This document shows positions 8,921-17,876 of a stretch of DNA of 64,000 bases, one piece after another. This DNA comes from a virus. Positions within the stretch are counted from its first letter, which is position 1. Each line of letters opens with the position of its first letter. The notes beneath the pieces were generated by a model. That model was not told where the DNA came from. It saw only the letters and a program-made list of their open reading frames with translations, and ran no database searches. The DNA lies in IMG/VR virus record IMGVR_UViG_3300020159_002453, positions 1 through 64,000 of that record. One strand, 5' to 3'. The position numbers and the translations under genes were made by a program.

Positions 8921-10163
8921 GAAAACCATAAGTAATGGTATAACTTTTATGAAGAACGGTAAATTTATTAAGCTTTACGAAACCATCTATGATCGCTTTA
9001 AGCAAGGTCATGGATTACTAGAAGGGGATGTAGTTAAACTTAAAGATGGATACAAGACGAGTGAGCAATACAAAGCGCTTCCAACATCTATACAAGTACG
9101 TCTTGAAGATTCAGAAAAATCTGGTTATAACTTAAGAGTGGGTAGACTCCACACCCCAAACGCCCAATACGGTTCAATGGGACATGTTGCATTACCAGCA
9201 ACCCATGCAGACCTCTATCAAGAGCGTGCGCCCGGGGCTTTCGGTAATCTAGTTACTATTCCTATTGGTCTTTTAGAGCCAATCGATACCGGTGTTAATT
9301 TGCCCCCAGTATCTAAAAAGAATAAGCGTTCTGGTAAAGAAGCTCCTTATCAAAAGCCTTCTAAGAAAGGTAAAAACAAAGATGCAGTAACCGACGAACA
9401 AACAGATGTTGGGGAAAAGCAAAATTACGCTAAAAAGGGAGATTACGAATTAGCTACTAAAAACAAGAAACCGTCCGTAGGTGCTAATAGTTATGATGAC
9501 TCCAAGCCCTCTACAAATTACAAGCCACTTGCTAAAAACGGCAAAAAGCCAAAGACTTTAAAAGAGTCTATGGAAAATATTGAGAATGTATACATGAGCA
9601 TTCTTAATGAAGATGTAGATAACGAAGCTGAAGCTGAAGTTAATGAGAACCCTGGTTTAAATCGTGGACCACGGGCAGTAATTAACGGCAAGGAAGTTAA
9701 TTTAAAATCTTTAGAATTAGACGGCGTCGATATGAGCGATTTTCCAGACTTCGTTGATGCCTATGTAGTTTCAGGTTCTTTTAAAGATGGTACAGTAATG
9801 AACGACGATGAAATCGACGAATTGAACCTTGATTATCCTGAAGTTGTCCAAGAATTAGTTCATGATAATTTACACGAAGCTGATGCTGATGTTATTGAAG
9901 ACACCGGGGATACTACCGGTACAACTTCTGAAGTAACACATAACCCTGAAGAAATGGAGCAAACTTCAGCATATGAAGCTAAAAACTATATGGGTGAAAG
10001 AGAGTTTCAAACGTATGCCGGTTGGAAACGCGCTTGCAAAATGGTTAAACCTGACGCAACGTTTACCGGGGATAGAGATATAGATAGCTGCGAAGTCGGA
10101 GAATGGGATGGGGCGGTAGGTAGTATCTTTAATAAACCCACTAAAGCTGACTTAACGCAATAA
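8919..10163 (+). CDS. Uncharacterised 414-aa protein, possibly internal head protein
   Basis: I do not recognise a family. Residues 1-140 look folded (strands and helices with GSMGHVALPATHADLY). Residues 140-215 are a Lys/Asn/Ser-rich disordered stretch, and the remainder is acidic (many Asp and Glu). The N-terminus ends in IKLYE|T and later has GLLE|G and ILNE|D, which match the Leu/Ile-x-Glu sites cut by T4-type prohead proteases. That makes an encapsidated protein possible. The gene is transcribed alone, rightward, between two leftward blocks. Its last 23 bases overlap the 3' end of the clamp loader gene. Confidence 0.6.
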   Translation: MKTISNGITFMKNGKFIKLYETIYDRFKQGHGLLEGDVVKLKDGYKTSEQYKALPTSIQVRLEDSEKSGYNLRVGRLHTPNAQYGSMGHVALPATHADLYQERAPGAFGNLVTIPIGLLEPIDTGVNLPPVSKKNKRSGKEAPYQKPSKKGKNKDAVTDEQTDVGEKQNYAKKGDYELATKNKKPSVGANSYDDSKPSTNYKPLAKNGKKPKTLKESMENIENVYMSILNEDVDNEAEAEVNENPGLNRGPRAVINGKEVNLKSLELDGVDMSDFPDFVDAYVVSGSFKDGTVMNDDEIDELNLDYPEVVQELVHDNLHEADADVIEDTGDTTGTTSEVTHNPEEMEQTSAYEAKNYMGEREFQTYAGWKRACKMVKPDATFTGDRDIDSCEVGEWDGAVGSIFNKPTKADLTQ

Positions 10164-11082
10164 GGCAGCTAAAAAAGTTTATTTCTTGATCTATAACTAA
10201 AGCACTTCTATATAAGAATTCAGAGACTTGCAGTAATGCAAGTCTTTTTTTGTTATCGGGTAATCCGCTCTTGTATATAGCATTAAACAAGTCCCTCATT
10301 AGTTTTGGGTAGTCGTTACCAAAGGTCTGTTCGTTTTCTATTACTAGCTTACGTAGAGTCATAAGATCCTCTTTGTCCATTGTTTTATCCAGGATCTCCT
10401 GTGCAAAACTCTCGTTGTTAATAACATCTTTAAGGCAAAGCTTGTTCTCGATAACACTACGCTGAATGTAATTAATAATTCTCCGCAAATCCGGGTAGTG
10501 ATACCGAATAACTTCTTTAACGAGTTCTACTTGATCGGCTTCAACATTAACACTCTCTTGTTGTAGAATATAAACTATTCGCTTAGCATATTCCCTAATA
10601 GGAGGAGTAAAATCAGTGAAAACTTGACAACGAGATTGAATGGGCTGAATAATACGATGTAAATAGTTACCAGTGAGAATAAAACGGGTATTACCGGCAT
10701 ACTCTTCCATAACATTACGCAGCGCTCTCTGACCCGCGTCAGTAAAGTTGTCAAACTCGTCCAGAAAAATAACCTTAAGCTTTCCATCCAGGCTCTTAGT
10801 TTGTGCAAAAGTAAGAATCGAGGTACGAACTTCATCGATACCGTTCTTCTCGCTCGCGTTAATGTACAAGTATTGTGCATCTAAAATTTCATTTATAATA
10901 ACCTTAGCTAAGGTAGTCTTGCCTGTACCGGCATTACCTACCAATAGCATATTAGGTATTTCTTGCTTACGTTTACACTCTTCTACGAATGTACGTAGAG
11001 TTTCAGAAAGAACCATATCGGCCAGTTTAGTTGGCCGATATGCTTCAACCCAAATATTTTTAAGCTGATCGTTAATTGACAT
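10141..11082 (-). CDS. gp44: Sliding-clamp loader large subunit, gp44-like AAA+ ATPase
   Basis: This 313-residue AAA+ protein would load the sliding clamp onto primer-template DNA, with gp62 as partner. Visible motifs are Walker A GNAGTGKT (49-56), Walker B FLDEFD (about 106-111), sensor 1 LTGN (136-139) and the arginine-finger SRC motif (150-152). An RFC-type helical C-terminus follows. T4 gp44 is 319 residues. The start overlaps the last base of dut, implying coupled translation. The gp62 candidate is 23 kb away, unlike the adjacent T4 arrangement. Confidence 0.92.
   Translation of the reverse strand: MSINDQLKNIWVEAYRPTKLADMVLSETLRTFVEECKRKQEIPNMLLVGNAGTGKTTLAKVIINEILDAQYLYINASEKNGIDEVRTSILTFAQTKSLDGKLKVIFLDEFDNFTDAGQRALRNVMEEYAGNTRFILTGNYLHRIIQPIQSRCQVFTDFTPPIREYAKRIVYILQQESVNVEADQVELVKEVIRYHYPDLRRIINYIQRSVIENKLCLKDVINNESFAQEILDKTMDKEDLMTLRKLVIENEQTFGNDYPKLMRDLFNAIYKSGLPDNKKRLALLQVSEFLYRSALVIDQEINFFSCLIALSQL
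10224..10251 (+). terminator. Intrinsic terminator for the gene at 8919, inside the clamp loader gene
   Basis: AGACTTGCA and TGCAAGTCT form a 9-bp perfect stem with a GTAA loop, followed by a run of seven or more T on the plus strand. It lies 60 bases beyond the stop of the rightward gene, within the 3' coding part of the convergent gp44 gene. Confidence 0.8.
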
Positions 11083-11531
11083 TATTTTTTATCAGACGAG
11101 CCAAAACCTTTTTCACCACGAGCAGATTCAACTGCTTGGTCAGTCCATTCAATATCTGCTTGAATAAGCGGGTAAATAATAAGTTGTGCAATTTTATCGC
11201 CAGGTGCAAACGACTGGTCGACATCGCTAAAGTTATAAAGCTTAATACCCATGTCTCCACGGTAAGGGTTATCAATAATACCGAAGTGAGGGAAGATATG
11301 CTTCTTAAAGCCTACACCAGAGCGACCTTCAACCCGGATCCAATAGCCTGGTGTAATATAACCAAGTTTAAGGCCGACTGGAACCACACCGTACTTTCTA
11401 GCTGGAATAGTTACAGTTTCGACAGAAGTAAGATCAAGCCCGGAATCTCCTACATATGGATCGGCATGATTAAACTTAGGTAATACAGCAAGATCGTGGG
11501 TCTTAACAAATTTAATAGTTACTGGGAACAT
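11082..11531 (-). CDS. dut: dUTP diphosphatase (trimeric dUTPase)
   Basis: This 149-residue enzyme hydrolyses dUTP to dUMP, keeping uracil out of phage DNA and feeding dTMP synthesis by ThyX (38932-39627). The trimeric-family motifs are present in order: GDSGLDL (motif 1, about 29-35), GRSGVG (motif 2, about 69-74), GIIDNPYRGDM with the catalytic Asp (motif 3, about 84-94), GDKIAQLI (motif 4, about 111-118) and the glycine-rich tail RGEKGFGSS (motif 5, about 138-146). All five are intact, so activity is expected. It sits directly upstream of gp44. Confidence 0.95.
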   Translation of the reverse strand: MFPVTIKFVKTHDLAVLPKFNHADPYVGDSGLDLTSVETVTIPARKYGVVPVGLKLGYITPGYWIRVEGRSGVGFKKHIFPHFGIIDNPYRGDMGIKLYNFSDVDQSFAPGDKIAQLIIYPLIQADIEWTDQAVESARGEKGFGSSDKK

Positions 11532-11541
11532 AGTTGTTATA

Positions 11542-11697
11542 TTAACCTCTCAGCAAAGTTTGTCCACCGAAATTACCACTATTTTCGTTAACGCCAATAG
11601 CTTTGTTAGCTTGAAGCCAGGCAATAAGTTGTGCGACTTTATCAGCGGCAACAATAAAGGTGCCGTGTCCTTGTACAGTTACAATTACTTCTTTCAT
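11542..11697 (-). CDS. Small conserved-looking protein (51 aa)
   Basis: A short gene of 51 residues starts at the ATG ending at 11697 and ends ten bases before dut. It begins MKEVIVTVQGHG and ends GGQTLLRG. A beta strand followed by an amphipathic helix (VAQLIAWLQANK) is predicted by eye, and the tail is Gly/Asn-rich. I do not recognise a family. Its tight placement before dut and gp44 in the same direction, and normal codon use, support it. The plus-strand frame over the same bases looks spurious. Confidence 0.6.
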   Translation of the reverse strand: MKEVIVTVQGHGTFIVAADKVAQLIAWLQANKAIGVNENSGNFGGQTLLRG

Positions 11698-11755
11698 AGT
11701 GTTATTATAATATACCCCTTACTTGATAACTCTACTGTTTTTATAAGTATTTTAT

Positions 11756-12346
11756 GTGAACGTACCTCCAGTATCCGGCAGCACAACAAATAATGCTAAT
11801 ATTATTGACCAAATCGACAGTTTTATTGCCGGTTTAAATCCACCCGCAGGTACTACGGTAGCAACATCGGTAGTTACTAAGACATTAACTGGTACTCCCA
11901 CTCCTTCAGCAGCTCCTACAGTTCCACCCAAAACTAACGAGGAAATGGAAGCATTTGTATTAAAGCATTCAGCTGATCTAGTAGAAAACAGTGTTAAGAG
12001 TATAATGGAGCTTCAGAAATTAACTGTAGCTACCGGGGACCCTGATATGATGGCCGGATTAGCAAGTTTAATAGCAGCAAGTACCGGGGCAATCGAAACA
12101 GTTAATAAACTGCACATGCTTAACAAAAAAGCTGAGATTAATAAAGAGATTAAAAAGATTGAACTCGAAGGTAAAAAGGAATTACAGCAGCTTAAAAACG
12201 AAGGTAATTCAATGCTACCGGGTAGTCAAACTAATATACTCATTGCTACTAGAGAAGAAATTATTGCCGAGTTAACTGGTAAAGCTAAGACTAAAGCAGT
12301 CACAACAACATCTTCTACTGACGTTATTGAATTGTCGGCTGTTTAA
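11756..12346 (+). CDS. gp16: Candidate small terminase subunit, gp16-like
   Basis: This 196-residue protein starts at a GTG. Residues 1-60 are Pro/Thr-rich. Residues 60-150 form long helices: FVLKHSADLVENSVKSI, then DPDMMAGLASLIAAST, then a charged coiled coil with INKEIKKIELEGKKEL. The same order (helix, VFAQLMGQM-like helix, charged helix, then QMNI and an acidic tail) is seen in T4 gp16, which recognises DNA and stimulates the large terminase. T4 gp16 is 164 residues. No large terminase gene lies in the window, so context does not help. The assignment is by pattern only. Confidence 0.55.
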   Translation: MNVPPVSGSTTNNANIIDQIDSFIAGLNPPAGTTVATSVVTKTLTGTPTPSAAPTVPPKTNEEMEAFVLKHSADLVENSVKSIMELQKLTVATGDPDMMAGLASLIAASTGAIETVNKLHMLNKKAEINKEIKKIELEGKKELQQLKNEGNSMLPGSQTNILIATREEIIAELTGKAKTKAVTTTSSTDVIELSAV

Positions 12347-13268
12347 CACACGCTTTTTTGATAGTGTTAGCGTAATTAGACCATATAACTATGGCAAACA
12401 TTACTCCCATTACAGTCATTATAGCCCACATCGGGACCATTGCTGCTGTATAAGCTAAAGCAAATGCAGAAATAGATACTATACCCATAGTAATACTTTT
12501 TAATAAACCGGCTAGTATTAAAAACACTACCCCTACAGCTACTAATGCTTTAATAATGTAGCCAAGCATTTCAGCTTTTTGAGCTTCCCGCGCTATTGTT
12601 ACTCTATCATCGGCGGCTTTTCTAATAGCTTCTAGCTCGATAGCTTTATCTGCTTCTAGCTTTTCAATATTTTGTTTATTAGCTGTTCTTATAGCGTCTT
12701 TTTCTTTTTCTTTTAATAAAATTAAAGACTCAGCAGCATCTAATGCGGCTTTTTGTTTGATTGCAAGATCGATATTAGCTTTATATTTTATATAGAGTTC
12801 ATCGATAGTTTTAGTTTTTTCTTGATCGAGTTCTTCTCTAATTTTTTCTTTTTCTACTTCAGTTAATACATCAGCACGCATCATTATTTCTTTTGAGCGT
12901 AAATGAGCAATCGTAGTATTAATATCTATTTTTTTCTTTTCTTGAGTTATTTGATATACCCCGTAGTTGAGTAGGCTAATTATATGAAAATTTTCATTAT
13001 CTTTTTTGGTTCTATCGTCGTATGCTTTTTGAAGATCTTCTCTAAACTTAGCATATTCGAGCTCCATTTTTTTACGAGCCTCTTCAACCTTTTTGTCTGC
13101 CTCAGTGGCCTTATTAATAGCTTCTTTTTGATTGGCTGCGTTAACGGTTTCAGCTGCAGCTCTACCAGTACTAGTTAGTCCCTTCCACTGATCGGGCATC
13201 TTAAGGTTAGGGTACAAGGCACACCCGGCTAATAAAAAAACTGTAAGTAATATGGCTAGATAGCGCAT
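12324..13268 (-). CDS. Lipoprotein with long coiled coil and C-terminal membrane segments; possible one-protein spanin
   Basis: The 314-residue protein begins with a classic lipoprotein signal: a hydrophobic stretch ending in the lipobox LAGC, with lipidated Cys16. Residues about 40-235 are a long charged coiled coil rich in Lys, Glu and Ala. Residues about 236-256, 261-277 and 280-296 are hydrophobic membrane spans. An outer-membrane lipid anchor joined through a coiled coil to an inner-membrane anchor is the plan of unimolecular spanins, which fuse the two membranes at lysis. Known examples are much shorter and have one span, so this is a hypothesis. It converges with and overlaps the gene at 11756. 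Confidence 0.6.
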   Translation of the reverse strand: MRYLAILLTVFLLAGCALYPNLKMPDQWKGLTSTGRAAAETVNAANQKEAINKATEADKKVEEARKKMELEYAKFREDLQKAYDDRTKKDNENFHIISLLNYGVYQITQEKKKIDINTTIAHLRSKEIMMRADVLTEVEKEKIREELDQEKTKTIDELYIKYKANIDLAIKQKAALDAAESLILLKEKEKDAIRTANKQNIEKLEADKAIELEAIRKAADDRVTIAREAQKAEMLGYIIKALVAVGVVFLILAGLLKSITMGIVSISAFALAYTAAMVPMWAIMTVMGVMFAIVIWSNYANTIKKACVKQPTIQ

Positions 13269-13273
13269 ACTAT

Positions 13274-13281
13274 TACTTACA
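13274..13281 (-). promoter_or_regulatory. TGTAAGTA box before the lipoprotein gene
   Basis: The minus strand reads TGTAAGTA, then TAG, just before the ATG at 13268. It belongs to the recurring TAAGTA/TAAATA set, resembling the T4 late promoter TATAAATA recognised with gp55. Here the spacing to the ATG is unusually short. Confidence 0.35.
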
Positions 13282-13293
13282 GTTTATTATGTG

Positions 13294-14349
13294 TTATAGC
13301 TTAAAATCTCCAAAAGCATTCTCGTCCAATACGTTATCTACCCCTTTAACGTAAGACGAAATTTCAGTTTCTTGAGGTGCGACTTGTACTTTTTTACTAT
13401 CGTAAAAGCTATCTAGCCAGCCACCAAGCGGGTTAGACTTAGTATCGTATAGTTTTTTAAGCCCTAACGAGTTAAGACGGTTATTAGCAAGGTACTCTAC
13501 GTATTGCTTAAGAGAGTCTGGGGTAAGTCCCACTAGACTGCCTTTACTAAAGAGATAGTCTACCCACTCTTTTTCAGCATCTACTGCAGCTCGGTAGAAT
13601 TCATAGATCTTTTCTTCACTCTTCTTATAGGTTGACTGAAAGCCTTCATCAGGGTTATCTCTAAGGTATTTGATGACGTTTTGAGTAATAGCTACGTGAA
13701 GGTTTTCATCTCGAGAGATTAAGTTAATAATCTTAGCATTTCCTTCCATTTTACCTCTATAGCCGAAATAAAACGAGCAAGCAAACGATACATAAAAGGT
13801 AAGCCCCTCCATGATTTGAGTAGCAATAAGCGCCTCTAAGATTTGTTCTTTAGGGTCTTTGGTATTACTCATTAAAGCATCGTATTTGCTAGTTAAAAAA
13901 TTAGCACGCTTTACAATCTCTTCATCTTCAAGGATAGAATCAAAGAACTTAGTTGCATCTGGGTAAACGTTCTGAAGAATGTAGGTATATGAGTTACTAT
14001 GAATAGTCTCAAAAAACGACCACACATTCATACAGATCTCAAGTTCAGGATTACTAACATGATGCATCATTTGATGAATCGAGCGGGAAAGCATTGAGTC
14101 GCCCATTGTCTGAAACTTAAGATTGCTATCAAATACAAAACGCTCTTCGTCAGACAGTTTCTTATAGTCAGAAGCGTCTTTGGTAAGGTTAACTTCTTGA
14201 GGGCGCCAGAAAAAGTTAAGCTGTTGATCGTAAAGATCGTAAAGCTTAGGATACTTTAAACGGTCATAGCGTTGTATAGCTAGATCTTTACCGAGGAAGA
14301 GCGGCTGCTTAGTCGAGTCGACGTTAATTTTATTAAGAACTGTTTTCAT
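13294..14349 (-). CDS. nrdB: Ribonucleotide reductase class Ia, small subunit
   Basis: This 351-residue NrdB holds the diiron-tyrosyl radical cofactor that starts reduction of ribonucleotides by NrdA. All expected residues can be placed: Asp84 (QTMGDS), Glu114 and His117 (FETIHSNSY), radical Tyr121 in the same motif, Glu181 (IMEGLTFYVSF), Glu215 and His218 (ISRDENLH). The C-terminal end, ENAFGDFKL, would dock on NrdA. The family's length (about 375 in E. coli) fits. It follows nrdA by three bases. Nothing is missing, so the enzyme should work. Confidence 0.96.
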   Translation of the reverse strand: MKTVLNKINVDSTKQPLFLGKDLAIQRYDRLKYPKLYDLYDQQLNFFWRPQEVNLTKDASDYKKLSDEERFVFDSNLKFQTMGDSMLSRSIHQMMHHVSNPELEICMNVWSFFETIHSNSYTYILQNVYPDATKFFDSILEDEEIVKRANFLTSKYDALMSNTKDPKEQILEALIATQIMEGLTFYVSFACSFYFGYRGKMEGNAKIINLISRDENLHVAITQNVIKYLRDNPDEGFQSTYKKSEEKIYEFYRAAVDAEKEWVDYLFSKGSLVGLTPDSLKQYVEYLANNRLNSLGLKKLYDTKSNPLGGWLDSFYDSKKVQVAPQETEISSYVKGVDNVLDENAFGDFKL

Positions 14350-14352
14350 TTA

Positions 14353-16719
14353 TTATAAAGTACATGCACCGCCCGCACAACCGGAATCATCCATTGGGGT
14401 TTCTTTTTCTTGTGAATCCACTAAATCTGCCTTAGCAATATAATTACCAGGTAATTTAGTTGCTTGCATAGCGGTCGATTTGTTATTGTTTAGAGCGGTC
14501 TGTGTGTCTCCGTCGTAGGTGTTGGTATAGTATAAAGTCTTGAGACCGTATTTGTAAGCGGTAAGTATATCCATAATGAGGTCATTTTGCGACACTTTTC
14601 TGTTTGGATACTTGTTTACGTTGTAATAAAGGTTAGCTGAAATACTCATATCAACGAATTTCTGTAATGCAGCGACTACCTTAAGGTAGCCTTCATTACT
14701 TGGCATTTCAAAAGCTAGTGTGTAGTTTTCTCCGTATTTTTCAACCCCGGGTACGACTGAAGGTACAATACCAGCTTTAGAACGCTTAGAAGTAATAAGC
14801 GAACGAGGCGGCTCAATACCGTTAGTGGAGGATTGAATAACAGCAGAAGATTCACAAGGCATTAGAGCAGTTAGAGTACTATTACGAATACCAGTCTTTG
14901 TAATCTTCTCTCTTAGTGCTTCCCAGTCTTGATGCAACTTCTCGGTAACAAACTCGTCGATCTCTTTCTTGTAGGTATCGATAGGTAGAACCCCTTTACT
15001 AAACTTAGTAAGAGAGTACTTGTCACAAGGGCCCTTTTCTTGTGCAAGATCTGCTGAAGCACTTAGCAAGTAATAACTAACTGACTCCATTAGACGAGCT
15101 GCAAGATTAGGTGCTTTCTTGTCCCAGTATTTTACTCCTTCTCGTGCAAATACTGCTGCAAGATTAGTAATACCGATACCGAGACTGCGACGCTTCTTAG
15201 CAAAGTTAGCAGCGGCAGGGGCAAAGTAATTTTGATGATCAATAAGTTCATCAAGCATACGAACGATTACGTCGCATGTTTGTTCCATGTCGTTATTGTC
15301 TTTAATCTCGAGTAAGTTAACTGCTGCAAGAATACAAACACCAATTTCTCCGTTTGCGTCTTCGATATTATAAATGGGCTTGAGGGGGTGCGTCACTTCT
15401 ACACACAAGTTAGTAGTATCTACTTGCTCAAGCCAGGTACCATGACTGTTAACATGGTCGGCGTTAAACACATACATACGACCGGTTTCAAAACGCTCTT
15501 TAGAGAAGAGCATAAACAAATCTCTAGCGCTAATAGTCTTCTTAGTCTTAATGTTAAGATTCTTCTCGGCTTTCTCATATAGTTCTTTAAAGCCGGGCAT
15601 ACCGAAAGCGTTCCATAGTTCAGGTACTTCGTGATACGAGAATAAAGTTACGTTTTGATTCTTTAAAAAACGCTCATAAAACAAACCATCGAACGCAATA
15701 CAATAATCTAGTTTACGTACCCGGTTATCGTCAGTACCTGCATTGTTCTTAAGAACTAAAATGTCTTCGATGTCTTTATGAAAAAAAGCTACGTTAGCTG
15801 TAGCACTACCCCCACGAATACCGTTTTGATGGCAGCTCTTTACGGCTGATTCGAACATTTTGAGATACGGAACCGGGCCGGTATGCACGACAGTACCGTT
15901 TTGTACAGGGCTGTTAACAGCCCGTATACGAGAAAAATTAATGCCAATACCATAACGATTGGCAGTAGCAAAACCAATAGCATCATTACTCGCAAAAATC
16001 GATCTGAGTGTGTCATCTACAGTGATGAGCATGCACGAAGCATAACTCTTAAGTGTTGTACGCACCCCGGCCATAAGCGGTGTCGGTAGATTAATCTTAT
16101 GTTTGCTAAATGCATTGTAAGCTTTTTTAATATAATCTAAACGACGCTCTTTGTAATTTTTAAAGAGGGTCATCGCAATAAGCATGTATGCAAATTGCGG
16201 GGTCTCGAATATAGTCTTACTTACACGGTCTTGTACTAAATACTTCTCACAAAGTTGCTTAATACCGGCATAAGCAAAGTCAAAGTCTCTATTATGATCA
16301 ATAAAGTCGTTTAGCTTATCAAACTCTTTCTTGTCATACCAGTTTAGGATATCTGAATCATAAACTTTATTGTCTTCAATATTAACCTTTACAAAATCAT
16401 AAAGCCTGGGTGCCCCTTTGCCGCCCCACACCTCTTTACGCAATTGGTAGTTAAGTAAACGAGATGCAACTTCTTGATATTGAGGGGTTTGTTCAGAAAT
16501 CAAACCAGCAGCAGCTTCAATAAGCGTGTTGTGAATATCTTTAGAGGTAATCCCGTCAAAGAATTGAAGGTGAGCATTCATAGCGACTTGCTCAAAGGAA
16601 ATACCTTTGATGTCGGTACAGGCCCATTGAAGTATTTTGTTAATTTTATCAGCAGAGAATTTCTCTCTCTTACCTGAGCGTTTAACAATAGTAATTTCTT
16701 TCGACATAGGAGACGTCAT
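14353..16719 (-). CDS. nrdA: Ribonucleotide reductase class Ia, large subunit
   Basis: This 788-residue NrdA reduces NDPs to dNDPs. An N-terminal ATP-cone (about 7-95; VKRSGKREKFS) suggests allosteric control of activity. Catalytic elements seen include the active-site Cys in YASCMLITVDD, the NLCVEVTHP segment with the thiyl Cys and Glu, the second redox Cys in GVCILAAVNL, the paired tyrosines in LYYTNT, and the C-terminal shuttle cysteines 781 and 786 (GCAGGACTL). It is co-transcribed with nrdB and follows phoH after 56 bases. I chose the ATG at 16719, although a second Met (residue 5) is also possible. Confidence 0.96.
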   Translation of the reverse strand: MTSPMSKEITIVKRSGKREKFSADKINKILQWACTDIKGISFEQVAMNAHLQFFDGITSKDIHNTLIEAAAGLISEQTPQYQEVASRLLNYQLRKEVWGGKGAPRLYDFVKVNIEDNKVYDSDILNWYDKKEFDKLNDFIDHNRDFDFAYAGIKQLCEKYLVQDRVSKTIFETPQFAYMLIAMTLFKNYKERRLDYIKKAYNAFSKHKINLPTPLMAGVRTTLKSYASCMLITVDDTLRSIFASNDAIGFATANRYGIGINFSRIRAVNSPVQNGTVVHTGPVPYLKMFESAVKSCHQNGIRGGSATANVAFFHKDIEDILVLKNNAGTDDNRVRKLDYCIAFDGLFYERFLKNQNVTLFSYHEVPELWNAFGMPGFKELYEKAEKNLNIKTKKTISARDLFMLFSKERFETGRMYVFNADHVNSHGTWLEQVDTTNLCVEVTHPLKPIYNIEDANGEIGVCILAAVNLLEIKDNNDMEQTCDVIVRMLDELIDHQNYFAPAAANFAKKRRSLGIGITNLAAVFAREGVKYWDKKAPNLAARLMESVSYYLLSASADLAQEKGPCDKYSLTKFSKGVLPIDTYKKEIDEFVTEKLHQDWEALREKITKTGIRNSTLTALMPCESSAVIQSSTNGIEPPRSLITSKRSKAGIVPSVVPGVEKYGENYTLAFEMPSNEGYLKVVAALQKFVDMSISANLYYNVNKYPNRKVSQNDLIMDILTAYKYGLKTLYYTNTYDGDTQTALNNNKSTAMQATKLPGNYIAKADLVDSQEKETPMDDSGCAGGACTL

Positions 16720-16731
16720 GATAGTGGGGTT

Positions 16732-16755
16732 CTGAAAAAGTTCTAGCTCTTTCAG
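16732..16755 (-). promoter_or_regulatory. Imperfect hairpin between phoH and nrdA
   Basis: CTGAAA and TTTCAG pair across a short loop, with two more pairs after one mismatch. It lies in the 56-base gap before nrdA. No T-run follows on the minus strand, so it is not a clear terminator. It may protect or process the nrdA mRNA. Confidence 0.3.
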
Positions 16756-16775
16756 AGGAATATTATTTACTCAGC

Positions 16776-17534
16776 TTATACTTTTTTGTTGTACAACTCG
16801 AGCTTCTTAACTATGTATCTAACTATTTCACTTCGAACAATGTCTTCTTCGGTCAAATAAAATACATGAATTCCCTTGTTGGTGCTCTCTTCGTCGTTAA
16901 AAACGTTACACATTTTTTCAAAACCAGATTTGCCATTAATATCTGATTGCATTGGGTCCCCGCATATAAACAGTTTGCTAAAATGACCAACACGAGTGAG
17001 TAAGGTAGTGAGCTCTTTAAAGGTACTGTTTTGAGCTTCATCCATAATAATACCCTTAGCATTCCAACTTAAACCACGAAGATAACCAGTTGGCTTAGCG
17101 GCAATACGCTTCTCTTTTTGAAGTGTGTTTATATCGGATGTATCCAGCATTTCTTCAAGCTTTTCTAGTAATGGCTCAAGATATGGAGACAGTTTTTCGT
17201 TCGCGTCTCCTGGAAGAAATCCCATTTTGTTATCACTACTTTCAACAATACTTCGAATATATATTAAATCACTTACTTTTTTAAGATTCATTAGCTCAAG
17301 TACAGCTAAAACCGAGAGAAAGCTCTTACTACTGCCTGATGGACCGGATAAAAATACTACCTTAGTATTGTTATCTAAAGCAAGTTTTAAAAACTCTTTT
17401 TGCTTGTTTGTTAAATCCGGTCTTTGTCGAATAATTATTTGTCGAGTCAATTTCTCATTTTGGTGCACTATAAGACTTTTGTCTTTAGCAGGCAAATGGC
17501 TGTTCTGTTTAGAGGCCTTCTTTTTTTTGCTCAT
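16776..17534 (-). CDS. phoH: PhoH-like P-loop ATPase
   Basis: This 252-residue PhoH-family protein is an ATPase of the helicase-like P-loop group, common in marine phages and thought to act on RNA. The N-terminus is basic. Then come Walker A GPSGSSKS (about 60-67), the IRSIVES region, Walker B IIMDEAQN (about 162-169) and the GDPMQSDI motif (about 192-199) typical of PhoH. It is transcribed leftward ahead of nrdA. The function in the phage is not established. A TATAAGTA box lies a few bases before the start. Confidence 0.9.
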   Translation of the reverse strand: MSKKKKASKQNSHLPAKDKSLIVHQNEKLTRQIIIRQRPDLTNKQKEFLKLALDNNTKVVFLSGPSGSSKSFLSVLAVLELMNLKKVSDLIYIRSIVESSDNKMGFLPGDANEKLSPYLEPLLEKLEEMLDTSDINTLQKEKRIAAKPTGYLRGLSWNAKGIIMDEAQNSTFKELTTLLTRVGHFSKLFICGDPMQSDINGKSGFEKMCNVFNDEESTNKGIHVFYLTEEDIVRSEIVRYIVKKLELYNKKV

Positions 17535-17542
17535 CTGCTTAA

Positions 17543-17550
17543 TACTTATA
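17543..17550 (-). promoter_or_regulatory. Candidate late promoter TATAAGTA before phoH
   Basis: TATAAGTA on the minus strand differs by one base from the T4 late promoter core. The phoH ATG follows after nine bases, so transcription would start nearly at the start codon. The gp55-like sigma factor in this window makes such sites expected. Confidence 0.4.
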
Positions 17551-17570
17551 CAAAAGACTAAATATTATAT

Positions 17571-17876
17571 ATGCTATTCGAAAATTTTAATACAAGAGTG
17601 AACGAGCTCTTAAAAGAATTTACCGAAACTTTTCCTGTAGAAGAGCAAAGCGGACGCTGCACTAAAGTTACCGGTCAAATGTCTTCTACCCGTAAAGATA
17701 AAAAGTATATGCGCTGTACCCGAGTGAACGGTAAATTAAAACGGGTACACTACGGCGATCCTAACTTACGCATTAAGAAATCTAACCCATCTAAACGTAA
17801 GTCATTTAGAGCGCGCCATAAATGCTCTACTGCAAAGCCAGGCACCGCTAAATATTTTAGCTGTAAGAACTGGTAA
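17571..17876 (+). CDS. Small basic Cys-containing protein (101 aa), conserved phage type
   Basis: This 101-residue basic protein has an N-terminal helix (MLFENFNTRVNELLKE) and a folded C-terminal part with the motif VHYGDPNLRIKKSNPSKRKSF, then RHKC and KPGTAKYFSCKNW. I recall this C-terminal pattern from uncharacterised proteins of large phages and giant viruses, but no function. The first 16 residues end in LLKE|F, a possible prohead-protease site, so it may be a DNA-associated head protein. It is a lone rightward gene whose stop abuts the glycosyltransferase gene. Confidence 0.6.
   Translation: MLFENFNTRVNELLKEFTETFPVEEQSGRCTKVTGQMSSTRKDKKYMRCTRVNGKLKRVHYGDPNLRIKKSNPSKRKSFRARHKCSTAKPGTAKYFSCKNW

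Noticed and set aside
11560-11793. Plus-strand frame of 77 residues
   Set aside because: It overlaps the 51-residue minus gene and the start of the small terminase candidate, and its sequence is not protein-like.
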